From the NCBI GenBank assembly GCA_003013855.2, contig ML058337.1, positions 6,138,001 to 6,202,000 of the forward strand: a DNA stretch of 64,000 nucleotides. Reading direction: 5' to 3'. The notes under the pieces are model-generated. The model was not told where the DNA came from. It saw only the letters and a list, made by a program, of their open reading frames with translations, and did no database searches. Position numbers and translations under genes: made by a program. Shown here piece after piece: positions 10,787-21,462 of this stretch. Within the stretch, counting starts at the first letter, position 1; each line of letters begins with the position of its first letter. The stretch is from Liriodendron chinense. Taxonomy: Eukaryota; Streptophyta; Magnoliopsida; Magnoliales; Magnoliaceae.

Positions 10787-12122
10787 GTGCACAATGCTCC
10801 TCCAATAAGATCTTTATGGGACTACCTACAACCTGCCCGTGCAACTACACCCTCATGTGTGGTCTTACCACCAACCGAGGGAAACATCGATATAAAGCGG
10901 GGTGTAATTCAACTTATACCAAAGTTCCATGGGCTAGACTCTGACAGCCCATATTTGCACTTAAAGGAATTTGAAGAAGTGGTGGCTACCTTGCAATACA
11001 ATAATGTTTCGGAAGATGTCATTAAACTTAAACTCTTTCCCTTTTCATTGAAAGAAAGAGCCAAGACTTGGCTTCACTCTCTTAGACCACACTCAATAGG
11101 GTCATGGAATGAGATGACCCGAGAATTCTTGAAAAGTTCTTCCCGGCTCATAAGACGAACACCCCATAATGAATTTTTTGGCTAAAGAGAGTGAATCATT
11201 ATTCCAATGTTGGGAAAGGTTTAAGGACCTCCTACTTGCTTCCCCACATTATGGTTATGAAAGTTGGCGAATCATAAACTTCTTCAATGATGGATTAAGT
11301 TCCAATATGCGCCAATTCGTAGAGATGATGTGTAACGACGAATTTATGAGCAAAAATCCAGATGAAGCGTGGAGTTATTTGGATATGTTGGCCGAGAATG
11401 CCCAATCATGGGATACCTCGGATAAATATAATAACCCCAAGCCTAGTCAAGAAAAAGAGAAAGGAGGAATTTATATCCTCAAGGAGGAAGATGATGTGAT
11501 TGCAAGGTTAGCCAGCCTCACAAGGAAGATCGATGCCATGGAACTTTGTAAGAGTGGAGTTTCAAAGTCCAATGAAGCTATTGAGATCACGTGTGGGATT
11601 TGTTTCACCAATTTACACGCTACGCAAGATCGTCCTACAATTCCTGCGTTCCAAGAGGTGTTACATGAACATGCAAATGCCACATATGGTTATCAACGGC
11701 CTTTTAATGGACCGGTGGGTAATACATACAATTCTACTTGGAAGAACCACCCAAATTTCAGTTGGAAGAATGCTCTCATGGGCAATCCTACCAACTCTCA
11801 AGGAGGGCCACCCATGCAAAATATGGCCCCACCTCAATTCTCGATGGAGGATACCTTAAAAGCGTTTATGCAAGGGCAAACGCAAATCAATCAATCAAAT
11901 CAGCAAATGGTCCAAGAGCTTAAAGTCTCGGTTGATGAGATTAAGGGACGCTTGAATGCTAGGGAGGGTACCTTTCCGGCCCAACCTCAGCCCAATCCAA
12001 AGCAAGTACATGAAGTGAGCATTCCTAATCTCTCCAACCAACATATGGAGCAAGCCAAATCCGTCACCACTCTAAGAAGTGGTAAACAAATTGACAAATC
12101 TATTTCGGTGAAGGCCGACTAG
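10787..12122 (+). pseudogene. Athila gag of element B, one frameshift
   Basis: The first frame (10787-11185) carries IDIKRGVIQLIPKFHGLDSD and LKLFPFSLKERAKTWLHSL, the start of the retrotransposon gag domain. The second frame (11169-12122) continues with LFQCWERFKDLLLASPHYGY, RQFVEMMCNDEFMSKNPDEA and ENAQSWDTSDK. A CGICFTNLHATQDRP segment replaces a classical zinc knuckle, and the frame ends at VTTLRSGKQIDKS before the protease. A single shift near 11165 breaks it. Apart from that, this is the best-preserved Athila gag in the window. Confidence 0.87.
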
Positions 12123-12392
12123 CCTGATGATCCGGTAAATTCTGAGGATGATGACGGATCTAACTTAGCCCTATAAGAAACGGAATGCATTTACAAGCCC
12201 GTAGCACCATTCTTTTCGAGATTGATTGCTCCAAAATCTCTCCCAAACTCTCATGATATTTTATAGATTTTCAGACAAGTGAAGATTAACATACCTTTGC
12301 TTGATGCCATCAAACAAATCCCCTCTTATGCCACGTTTCTAAAGGACCTATGCACAACCAAACGTAGATATAATGTATAACAAAAGGCCTTT

Positions 12393-12995
12393 TTGAATGA
12401 GCAAGTTAGTGCCATTCTCACTCAAAAGACCCCCCCCCCCCCCCCCCCCTTAAAATTCAAGGATCCCGGTAGTCCCACTATTTCATGCATCATTGGTGAC
12501 TACCAAATCGAGCGTGCATTGCTAGACTTGGGGGTAAGCGTAAACTTGATTCCTTACTCGGTATATGAGCAATTGGGTCTTGGTGAATTAAAACCCACTA
12601 AAACCATGTTGAAACTCACTGATAGATCCATCCGTGTACCGAGAGGGATAGTTGAGGATGTGCTAGTCCAAGTTGACAAATTCTACTAGCCGGTAGATTT
12701 CATCGTCTTGGACACGCAACTGGTTATGGATGCTAGCACTCAAATACCGGTGATTCTAGGTCGCTCCTTCCTTGCTACATCAAATGCAATTATAAATTGC
12801 CGGAATGGGGTAATGCAATTGTCCTTCGGAAACATGAAGTTGGAGGTGAATGTGCTTCACTTGGGCAAAAGGCATAGGGATGATGATGATGTCCACGAGG
12901 TTTATATGATTGAATCAATTGTGGAAGAGGAGTTCGCTTTAAATCAAAATTTTGATCCTCTAGATGTTGTTAGCTTCGATCCATTTGAGGATTGA
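12393..12995 (+). pseudogene. Athila aspartic protease of element B, with in-frame stops
   Basis: The frame has a proline run encoded by 20 consecutive C (12430-12449), then the active-site region ALLDLGVSVNLIPYSVYEQL and RVPRGIVEDVLVQVD. A TAG stop at 12687 interrupts before the continuation (DTQLVMDASTQIPVILGRSF, NAIINCRNGVMQLSFGNMKL). The frame closes with TGA at 12993. It stays in the same frame as the acidic ORF that follows, so protease and acidic region were once one reading frame. Confidence 0.85.
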
Positions 12996-13136
12996 GATGA
13001 TAATAATGGCCCCCATGAGGTAAACATGATAGCATCCATGGAAGATGGAGAGTTTTTCCAACATGATCTAATTGGAAGTATGGATACGTGCGTGGCACAC
13101 TTCAAGGATGAAACTTATTTGACTATTAATTAGGCC

Positions 13137-13706
13137 TTGGAAGTGGCAATTTCTAAAAATTTACTTAACAAGACACCAATTTCTGAGTTAAACAATTTTC
13201 TTATGCAGGAATTTGATGGATTGGTGTTTGATTTGCCTATGGAGAGGCCAATTTCTGAAAACGTAGTGGTTGAGGACCTCTTCCAACCTACACAAGTGAC
13301 GGAGAAGGTCGAAGTTTCCTACACTCTTGAGGAGTGTTTGGCATATTTTGAGGATTGGGATGATCCTATGATCCGTGACATTGTCAATGCCTTAAGGGAA
13401 ACTTCACCAGTGCCCATAAAGACTCTTTCAACAGAATATGAAACTGATATATCAATTGTGGAAGCACCAGTGAAATCTGATTTTGTGGAGATCATATCGA
13501 CTTGTGAAGAAGAAAAACAAGTCTCTACATCTCTTTGGGTTGCTCAAACCAAAGAACACAACTTCCGGGATGACCCATATTTGACAAATTTTTGCTCAGA
13601 CAAAATGGAAAGGAGATCCATATTCTATGATCTCCAACCAATGCAATTCTCCTTTTCTAGTACATGTGACAATTTTATTGAGGAACCCGCTGAAATTTTT
13701 CAGTAG
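13137..13706 (+). pseudogene. Acidic linker-derived ORF in place of pol (element B)
   Basis: This open frame of 189 codons, rich in Glu and Asp, is in frame with the protease but separated from it by stops at 12993 and 13131. The segment YTLEECLAYFEDWDDPMIRD resembles DPLEACLAHSHEIDDDMIRE of the protease-RT linker in element A, and upstream text (VHEVYMIES, HEVNMIASM, MDTCVAHFKD) repeats the same pattern. The ORF therefore looks like an expanded, repeated linker that remained when RT, RNase H and integrase were lost. No catalytic motif is visible. The first codon is TTG, so no initiation is implied. Function unknown. Confidence 0.6.
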
Positions 13707-14999
13707 GATTTTCAATGGGTTAGACGGGTTGATGTCACCAATGTACTTTACAAAGCAGGATGGTGGATTGTTCTACTGAAAAATCTGTTACACCACTTGA
13801 TGATCTTGCTCAACTTTGTCCTTTTGGATGTTGTAATGATAATCGATCTCTTCATCTGATAGAGATCCTAAAAGGACGAGTTCAGTAGGATTAGGTTTAG
13901 TTGTTTTTTCAGTTTTAGTTCTACTACTTTAGTGGCTTTAGTTGTTAGGAGTTGTAGGCTTCCATGATCGACTCTCAGGTACTATTATTCTCACTCTCTT
14001 GTATTTTACCACTGCTCTCATGTTCATGCTCATTGCATATCTTTTTACATTGAGGATAATGCAAGATTTGGTTAGGGGGTGAGATGAGATTCCTCATCTA
14101 GCAATGTGTAACATTTTGAGCATCATATGTGGCAAATTTTTTCAAATTTTCTAAAAATTCAAAACTCGTTTTAAAAACCTTGTTTCTATACACTCGAGAT
14201 GATATGGGTATAAGAAAAGGAGATCTGAAGTGATGAATGTTACAAGTCTTGAACTACTTCTAATATAATGGTTTTATATGTGAATTCCCCTATTTATGTG
14301 ATTGATAGAAAATTTGAACACTTTTACACCTAGTTCACATTACACGATTTTCATGGGTTGAAAGAATTATGTGATTTGTGGATTGGCTAGACTTAGAATT
14401 AAGGTGTTGAGGAACCAAGCTGGGGTATTTTGTTCATCCTTGTCTATGGAAAAATAATGAAAGATATGAATTTCTAAAAATCCTATCTAATATAAAAGAA
14501 AAAGGAAAAGGAAGGATGAAAACATGGGAATGATGGAAAATATGGTGGAAAATTTTTGAAAAAGGGCTACCTATTACCAACCAGGGGATGGTCTATTCAT
14601 AGCCAAAGCCAGAAATGGGACATAGTGTGAAAGCCGTCGGAAGGACGGTAAGGCAAATTCCTACCATAGGCTTGTTGTTGATCTGTACACCTTGAGATCT
14701 ATAGTTTAGTTGATCCATGAAGAAGATGATTCTATAAATTCATGAGATGAGCCATCACCATGCACAATAGGTTGAATTTTGTTCAAAGTTCTTCTTTTTA
14801 TCAATCAATCAGCAGGAATTCTATATGAACACTTTTTATATTTTGAGAGTTTAAGGTTGCAGCCTCTATCACCTAGTTTCTCTAATTTTTGTACTTATAT
14901 GTCTTGGAATGAATAGAAATATAGTTTCTAAAGGAGAGTTGGATTTTGGAGAATTGAACTTGTTTCATGCAGTTTTGCTTGGGACTAGCAAAATGCTGG

Positions 15000-15001
<2 letters not shown>
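13707..15001 (+). other. 3' noncoding region of element B
   Basis: About 1.3 kb without a coding frame. It carries phrases shared in inverse with A and D (a GAGGATAATGCAAGATTTGG stretch near 14053 and a pre-polypurine GGGACTAGCAAAATGCTGG at 14981). No env-like ORF is present. Confidence 0.7.

Positions 15002-15037
<36 letters not shown>
15002..15037 (+). other. Polypurine tract of element B, 36 consecutive G
   Basis: A pure run of 36 G follows GGGACTAGCAAAATGCTGGTT and directly precedes the LTR-like TGTGCTGAGCTTCC. Position and polarity identify it as the plus-strand primer site, expanded into a homopolymer. The matching tract of element D is 23 C at 48994-49016 on the plus strand. Exact length may be uncertain, because such runs are hard to sequence. 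Confidence 0.8.
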
Positions 15038-15038
<1 letters not shown>

Positions 15039-15114
15039 GTGCTGAGCTTCCAATTTATACATTTTCTAACGCATGTTTTGCTCGGGACTAGCAAAATGCT
15101 GTTTTGCTCGGGGT
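15038..15114 (+). repeat. Scrambled start of the 3' LTR of element B
   Basis: 15038-15070 copies the first bases of the LTR (TGTGCTGAGCTTCC... to ATTTTCTAAC). 15071-15101 then repeats the phrase that normally precedes the polypurine tract (GGGACTAGCAAAATGCTG), and TTTTGCTCGGGG repeats once more. After that the sequence turns into an inverted LTR piece. Confidence 0.75.
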
Positions 15115-15560
15115 TTTTTTGTCAATTTCGAGGCACCTGGCCAAATGGTGGTCGGGCGCCCGAAGGCCAATTTTTACAGTTTTTCTGGTTTACAGGGCCA
15201 TCTGCTGAATTTTCTACATTTGATTTTTCTGGCCCTGCAGCTCTGCAATATGACTTTTCTGGCCATTCCAAGTCTTCAACTTGATTCCTTGAAGGCTTTT
15301 TCTCCACTTCTTTGGCTCATCAAAGCTTGGTCTTCTAGTCATTCTAAATCCTTCAAATTGGCATTAAATGCATGTCATCTCACTCGCTCTTCTCCTTACT
15401 TCTTTCTTCCATTCCTTTGGCTCATCTTCCTTCATCCTTAAGTGGGTTTAAAAGCATTCTTTTAGCTATCAAAATAGGTGAATTCTCTCTCTCATTCCTA
15501 CAATCAAGAACATGCATTAGATTGGTCTTTTAAGCATGCAAACTATGCATAAGATGTGAT
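15115..15560 (-). repeat. Inverted fragment of the element B LTR
   Basis: Read on the minus strand this matches the B LTR from about 8922 to 9350, including the GAGAATTCACC... U3 start and the GGGCGCCCGA palindrome (15150). The near-identical frame-translation on opposite strands (compare 15073-15441 plus with 9434-9009 minus) confirms it. It breaks off at 15560, where the SIRE-like LTR begins in mid-sequence. Confidence 0.85.
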
Positions 15561-16397
15561 GTCAAGATGATCAGTCTTGGACCTTCATTAAGTAAGTGCC
15601 CAACTATGAAAAACAATAGGAAAATCTCCTTAGTTGGGCACACATATTTCAGCTGGAAATCAGCTTGATTTTTAGGCTAGATAAGGCCTGCCGACCGGCT
15701 GGTCACTAGTCCTTGACCAGTAGCATTTAAAGGCAAATCATCATAAGCCGATCGACCGATCATTGGACTTTGAAAGAGGACATCAACATCAGCCGACCGG
15801 TCTAATGACTAGCCAGACAATAGGTCGGATGGACCATCCGACTGGCCGGCCGACCGGCCGGACATTGCAAAAATGTCCAAAATTCTATGTTGGGCAGGTT
15901 TGCCGACCCGGCCGGACAACAGGTCGGATATGGCAAAAATGGTCCAGTAAGTTCATGGTTTCTGGAATGCCGGTGTACTCAAAGGAGTTGGGTACTTGAA
16001 CCGGGAGTGGAGTAGACTAATCGTCGAACCACTATACACTGTGTGTAATGTGGTGAATGCATTTTGTCTATTATTGTCCCTTGTTGATCAATCTTATAAG
16101 TACTTAACTGTATGCCCATCTTATGTTTGACAAAATGCTTATATGCCATCTTTGAATAATTAATACAAGTATGCATATGAACTGTGACTAAATGCTTCTC
16201 TTAGAATAGTTGTCAATCGAGTTAGATCTTGAGTGATCAATTGCTATCATTTACGTGTACTTAATTGTTAAATTATAGTATAAATGCAATTGAGTTTTTG
16301 AATTTGCAAGAAAAATTAAAAAGTCCTATTCACCCCCTCTCTAGGACATAAGCATACCTTCAAGCTTATCTCACTAGCGGTGCAAACCGCAATTTCA
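15561..16397 (+). repeat. 5' LTR of the SIRE-like element, truncated, with extra block
   Basis: It begins in mid-LTR (equivalent to 21710) and ends ...CAATTTCA at 16397. A block of about 395 bp (15622-16015), rich in GACCGG- and GGCCGG-type palindromes, is absent from the 3' LTR, where flanking sequence is joined directly near 21770. Confidence 0.8.
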
Positions 16398-16399
16398 AT

Positions 16400-16411
16400 T
16401 GGTATCAGAGC
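16400..16411 (+). other. Primer-binding site, initiator-Met tRNA type
   Basis: TGGTATCAGAGC lies two bases after the LTR end. It is the standard copia site complementary to initiator methionine tRNA. Confidence 0.9.
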
Positions 16412-16469
16412 GGGTTCCTCTATAAGGGCTTAACCGCCTAGAGGTTGATCCTAGAGTTAGCTTGAAAAT

Positions 16470-17614
16470 ATGTCTATAAAAGACTTCACTTCTATCACCA
16501 AACCACCGTTCTTCAACGGATCCAACTATCCATATTGGAAAGCTCGAATGCGCATCTTTTTAGAATCCATCGATTCAGATGTATGGGACACGGATAGAAT
16601 TTGGTTATAAAGTCCCAATGGATACCATAAGAAAGGAAGGTGAACCGGATGTCCTTAGACCAAGAGAGAAGGCCATGTGGATTGATTTTGATAAAGTTCA
16701 ATGTGTTTTTAATGCTAAAGGCTTGAATGCCATTTTCTGTTCAGTCTCTAGAAATGAATTTGGTCGCATCCAAAACTTTCAAACTAGTAAGGAAGCATGG
16801 GACTTTCTAGAAGTAACTCATGAAGGAACAAGCATAGTCAAAAGATCTAAACTCCAACTCCTTACAACACAATTTGAGAATATCAAAATGGAGGAGGATG
16901 AAACCTTCATGCAATTTTCACACGTCTAAATAGCATCACCAATGACATGTGTGGACTAGGAGAGAAGGTTCCGGATAGTAAAATTTGTAGGAAAATCTTA
17001 AGATCTCTACCGGAACGCTTCTCATCTAAAGTTGTTGCTCTAGAAGAGTGTAGGAACCTAGACACTATGAAAGTTGAAGAACTTCTAGGATCCCTTCAAA
17101 CTCATGAGCTTTATTTTAAACCTCCATAAAATCCAAATATTTAGTCTTGAAAACCTATCAAGAAAATGATAATGAGGAAATAGACATAAAAGAAATGGCT
17201 CTTATGGCTAAGAAATTTCAGAAATTCTTTAAAAACAAGAGCCACCATAAGGAAGGAAGGCATTTTGATTAGAAGAACCATACAGGTAAATCCTTCAGAA
17301 GATCAAAAGAACCAAAATGCTATAATTGTGGGAAGTACGGTCACATTGCTCCCAATTGCTCAGAAATTGATGAAAAGAAACATAAAGGGAGAAAGGCCAT
17401 GGTTGCCACTTGGGATGACACTAGCTCGGAATCCGATTCCTATGATTCCAATAGTGATGGTGGACAAAGATCGGTAAAATCTCTTATGATGTCCACCACC
17501 ACAATTCTCCCAGAAAATGAGAAAGAGGGAGACAATGTTAACCATACCTCCTCAAGTAATGATGAGAGTGAGGATGATAAACTTCGTATAACCAACTATA
17601 TATCGAAAATATGA
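16470..17614 (+). pseudogene. SIRE-like gag, N-terminal half, frameshifted
   Basis: ATG at 16470 opens SIKDFTSITKPPFFNGSNYP, YWKARMRIFL, the usual copia gag start. A shift near 16580 moves to the frame with LEVTHEGTSIVKRSKLQLLT, and another near 16925 moves to KICRKILRSLPERFSSKVVA, VEELLGSLQTHEL. A stop follows the latter. The last piece carries the zinc knuckle CYNCGKYGHIAPNC (about 17318-17359) followed by a Ser/Asp-rich tail. The domain order is that of SIRE gag, but at least three frame breaks make it nonfunctional. Confidence 0.82.
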
Positions 17615-18267
17615 ACACCATAAAGAAGTTGGGACCAATGAAGGCTGAAAATGATAAACTGACCAAAAATCTTGATGGTCTGAAAATTGAGAATAAAGAG
17701 TTGGGTCAAGATTTAGAAGAGCTGAAAAAGAAGAACGAAGCTCTTGAACTTGAAAAAGAAAAATTCATGAATGGTGAGACCCTTGATAAATATGTGAGCC
17801 TTGAAAAAGAACTCAAAGAGGCAAATGCTGAAATTGATCGTCTTAAATGTCAAGTTGTTGACTCTAGAAGACGTTTCGCCCAGGGAGAAGAAAATCTTGA
17901 AAAGCTCTTGGGCGTAGGGAGATCACCTATGGACAGAAGAGGAATTGGTTTTAACAGTCATATCTCTAAGACTGCTTCTGTCCCTCCTATGGTGAGAAAG
18001 AACTATGGTGCATCGGGAAGTAAAACCAAAGCATCCCCTATTTGTCATGCTTGTGGTGATGTGGGTCACCTAAAATTTGAATGTTTGGCCTTTAGATGCC
18101 TACAACTCTCTCCCTCCCAGCGCAAGATAGGTAAATCTATTCCGAAAGGGAGAGAAGCACACCACACTTGGAGTCCCCCGAAGAAACGAAAGAATATGGG
18201 AAGAAATTTTCCTGACTCCACCAAGGAACAATGCTCGAATGGAAGCCTTGCTCAAACAAGTAGATAA
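17611..18267 (+). pseudogene. SIRE-like gag, coiled coil and second zinc knuckle
   Basis: This open frame of 218 codons begins with a heptad-rich charged region (LTKNLDGLKIENKELGQDLE and onward, about residues 12-100) that should form a coiled coil. A basic linker and the knuckle CHACGDVGHLKFEC (about residues 144-157) follow. SIRE-type gag proteins have this long extension. It overlaps the preceding frame by four bases, so it is probably its frameshifted continuation rather than a separate gene. Beyond it, where copia protease and integrase should start, the homology ends. Confidence 0.72.
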
Positions 18268-19275
18268 GACAAATAAAATGATTGATGCAATGAGGATGGG
18301 CTATGAGCAATCATATACAAAAGAACAGCTCTCCTGGAAAGAGGAGAACTCTTAATAGATCCTCACATGACCCCGGCACAATGAAAATTGTTGCCAAATG
18401 GGTCGTGAAGGAGAAGTGATCTTATAGTCTTATGCCAGCCCCATGGATTTGATCAATCTGAAATATCATGGAGATACATTGGTGGCTGTGCATTGGGGAT
18501 TGGCTAACAAATTATCTGTTTTGCAGGTTGTTAGCCTTTAGATAAATGTGGTTTGACATTTTGTAGTAAAATTTGAGGTTCTTAGCCTCATCATTTCTGA
18601 GCATAATAGGAAAATCTGGATATAAGATCCATTATCTCAGTTTGCCTTAAAACTTTAGTCATTTTAGGCATCAAAATCTCATAATATCATATGGTTAGCC
18701 TTAAAATTTTTGATGTGTAATGATCATGAACATTTGGACAACCCAAATTGCTTGATTAGGTCTTAGACACATCATATTTGAGAATATGAAAGCGAACCCA
18801 TCCTTGCGGATCCCAAAAACTGCTCAAGATGAGCATTTTCGTTTAAGTCCGGCCGGCCGGTGACCCCTGTCTGATCGGCCGGCAGCTGTCCAGCAGGTGC
18901 CCCTAGTGAAATATTTTAAAAAAGAGTGAGGAAGTTTGAAACTGTTGAGGTCCGACCGGCCAGTGCCCCCGTCCGACCGGCCGGCGCACGTCTAGCGTGT
19001 GCTGTCCGACCCTCTTTAAGAAGGTCGGACCTCTTCATTTCACTCACTTTGCATCTCTTATCTCACCTCTTTCACTCCAAAGCTCTCACCAGCCCTCCTT
19101 AAGGTATCCTAGGTATCCTTACAAGGATTGAAGCTCCCAAGGTTGTGCATTCCTCTTCCAAATTCGGTTTTTCTTGTCATCTTCTCCGGTAAGGGTTTCT
19201 ATTTGAGTGTACCTTGTTGCATCCTTTTCTTTTGACACCTAAGGTAGATTTGTGTGAATCATTGGCTGCTATCAT
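18268..19275 (+). other. Noncoding spacer with palindrome cluster, SIRE-like element
   Basis: About 1 kb without a supported gene. It holds GGCCGGCCGG and GACCGGCC palindromes (18849-18890, 18953-18986). A leader-like pyrimidine-rich stretch ahead of the ORF at 19276 suggests a separate promoter or splice leader; neither is proven. Confidence 0.5.
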
Positions 19276-20560
19276 GTCTTCTCATGGTGGGAGAGATGAG
19301 CCCCCTCCTTAGCGTGAACACCGCTCAAAGAATCAACATGATGAGGGGCCCTCCCAACTCAAATCCAAGAAAACCGCTTCCAAGGGAAAAGGGGTAGCTT
19401 CAACCTCCAAATCCCCCTCTAAATCTCGAGGTCCTGACACATTTCATCTTGCCAATTGGGTAAAATTCACTGACCGAGATGTGATTTGTAAGAGATCGGC
19501 CTCTCTTGTGGACTTAGAACCCTACAATGTTGTAAATTTATTGAGAGCAATAGATTGGGAGCCAGTGTTGCATATGGGAGGTCCTGTGCAAAGAGATATT
19601 GTCCGTAAATTTTATGCCTGCTGTCAAGACATCATTGAAGATCCCTTGTCCTTCACTGTCCATTACAACAACACTGTATGGACTTTCGGTCTAGAATCCA
19701 TATCTCAAGCTATTCACGTTCCCATTCTTGATCCGAGCGATCTTCCTGATTTTGCCGAGGAGGCTGCACCTATGCTTGATATGATTAGTGCTCTTTGTGA
19801 CGGGGAGATCCCTAGGGAGGTTAGCGGTTGTGCTCTACGGTCTTCTTATATAACGTGGGACTATCGGATCCTCTACAACTTATTCTTCAGAAACGTTTAT
19901 GCCCGTAAGAGCAACAAAGTTGACTTAACTGAGTCCATGGTGTCCTATTCTGTATTGAGTTAGTCAGGGTGAGAAGATGTGTCTCCCCTCTATGATCATG
20001 AGCACCATTCATTCCATCATGTTGGGGACTGACGGCAGTCAGCGGGCCTTCCATTTGGGTGCCTCATAGGGAAATTTGCCAACTCTATAGGTCTTGTAGA
20101 TCCAGCTGAAAAACCTGTCAGGCCTATCTTCCTCAACAAGTCCATTATCACCAAAATGGAGATCACTCAAGCAGAGCTTCAACGAAAAAGGGATCAGTGG
20201 CAGCAGAGGCAGCAACAGGAGGTCCCACAGCATATTGAGTATGAGCATGAGCCTGCTCTACGATCCTCTAAGGATCCTCGTCAGCATCCAGGACTTTTCA
20301 ATACTCCAGTTCACACATTTTCATGTTGTGGCACATCTTCGCCCTCTGATCATCCATCCTCATCTGCAGTTCCTCCTGCATAGCTCTCTGAGATACGCCA
20401 GCATCAGGAGCGTCTATTTCAGAGACTTGATCGGATCGAGCAGAGATTGGATCAGACCGAGTCTCAGCTGTTTCAGGGACAGGCCACTCTCCTCGTGCAG
20501 GAGGAGGCCATTATGGCTCGCCTTGCTCAGATTGACAGGCGTCTGGAGGCCTGGAAGTGA
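19276..20560 (+). pseudogene. Foreign ORF, putative plant transposon protein-like
   Basis: ATG at 19276 opens a basic, Ser/Lys-rich region with one early TAG. From 19481 a 160-codon open part reads ASLVDLEPYNVVNLLRAIDW, VQRDIVRKFYACCQDIIEDP, FTVHYNNTVWTFGLESISQA. That pattern (RDIV-x-FYA, then a strand-like V-x-F segment) resembles the domain annotated as putative plant transposon protein, often found inside retroelements. A stop or shift follows near 19960, and fragments continue (HSIMLGTDGSQRAFHLG). A C-terminal coiled coil is readable at about 20385-20560 (RLFQRLDRIEQRLDQTESQL, then IMARLAQIDRRLEAWK). The assignment is from memory of the motif pattern and is tentative. Confidence 0.5.
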
Positions 20561-21450
20561 GTTGCTCGTGGCGATGCGCAGCCACCAGATCTGGGCGACG
20601 GGACTGATTTTTAGCATCGTTATATGTTGTATCATGTGTCTTGGTCAGGAGTATCTTTTTGGGTGACCAAGACACTAGTCGCTTGTCATGTTATATATTT
20701 ATACATTTTAGATGACTGTTAGACCATTTGATGTCTGAGCTTTACAGTTATATCTATTTATGACATCACTTGTTTGGATTTTCTTCTCTTTGAGCTATAT
20801 TGATACATCTTTTGAAGATAGCGGTATTCTCTGTGCTTGGTATTGCTATATTGATGAGTCTATTGGTTTCACTTGATATATTGATAGGGGGAGGTTGGAT
20901 GGTTTGGGCATTAAGCCCTTTTGACTCATTGCTCTAGTTAATATAGCTAATTGTGTTTCATTGATCTTGATATACGTACTATTTGGGGTGGTTGGTTGAT
21001 TGGGCGGAAGGCCCTTTGTGCGTAATGATTAATTGTATATCAGGTTTCTATATGTTGCTTCTTTTCTCCATGTTTTTCATGAACTATCTCTTCCCATACA
21101 TTGTATGATTGACATATTTTCTACGCTTTATTGTTAATTGTTCATGGTTTAGCATCGCTGCTCTTATAGGCATATTCTTTTGCGAGCTAACCTTGTCAAT
21201 CACTAACAAAAGGGGGAGAACTATATCCCACCAAGAAGCTGATTTAGATAGTTTTGTAGGCTTTCTTAGATGTAGATGTTGAGGGGGAGAAATCGAAGAC
21301 ATTTCAAGTTTGTACATGTCACTTTGTAAAGTTTAAATTGTAAATTTTGTTCAGACATGTAATTGGGTGTAAAAGTATTTCTTGGTTTTGAGATATTCAT
21401 GATATGGAGATCATGAACGGTCTTAGATTATGTTTTGTCACGTAATTAAC
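20561..21450 (+). other. 3' noncoding region of the SIRE-like element
   Basis: AT-rich, no gene seen. It contains repeated short phrases such as a GGGGGAGG... and AAAGGGGGAGAA motif (about 20886 and 21209) that resemble extra polypurine tracts, a known trait of SIRE-type 3' regions. Confidence 0.55.
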
Positions 21451-21462
21451 AAAGGGGGAGAT
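21451..21462 (+). other. Polypurine tract of the SIRE-like element
   Basis: AAAGGGGGAGAT immediately precedes the TGTTAGTG start of the 3' LTR. Confidence 0.8.

Larger units (their letters stand above)
8876..15114 (+). mobile_element. Athila-type non-autonomous element B
   Basis: The order is LTR (8876-10315), primer site (10322), leader, gag, protease, an acidic ORF, a long 3' noncoding region, a 36-G polypurine tract and a short, scrambled start of a 3' LTR. No RT, RNase H or integrase sequence is present between protease and polypurine tract, so the element could only have moved with enzymes from relatives such as A or D. Its left end abuts the truncated LTR of A and its right end is rearranged, so no target duplication can be shown. 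Confidence 0.85.

Noticed and set aside
14882..15307. Gly-rich and Pro-rich frames around 15000 and their extension on both strands
   Set aside because: They are translations of the 36-G tract and of the inverted LTR piece; no independent gene.
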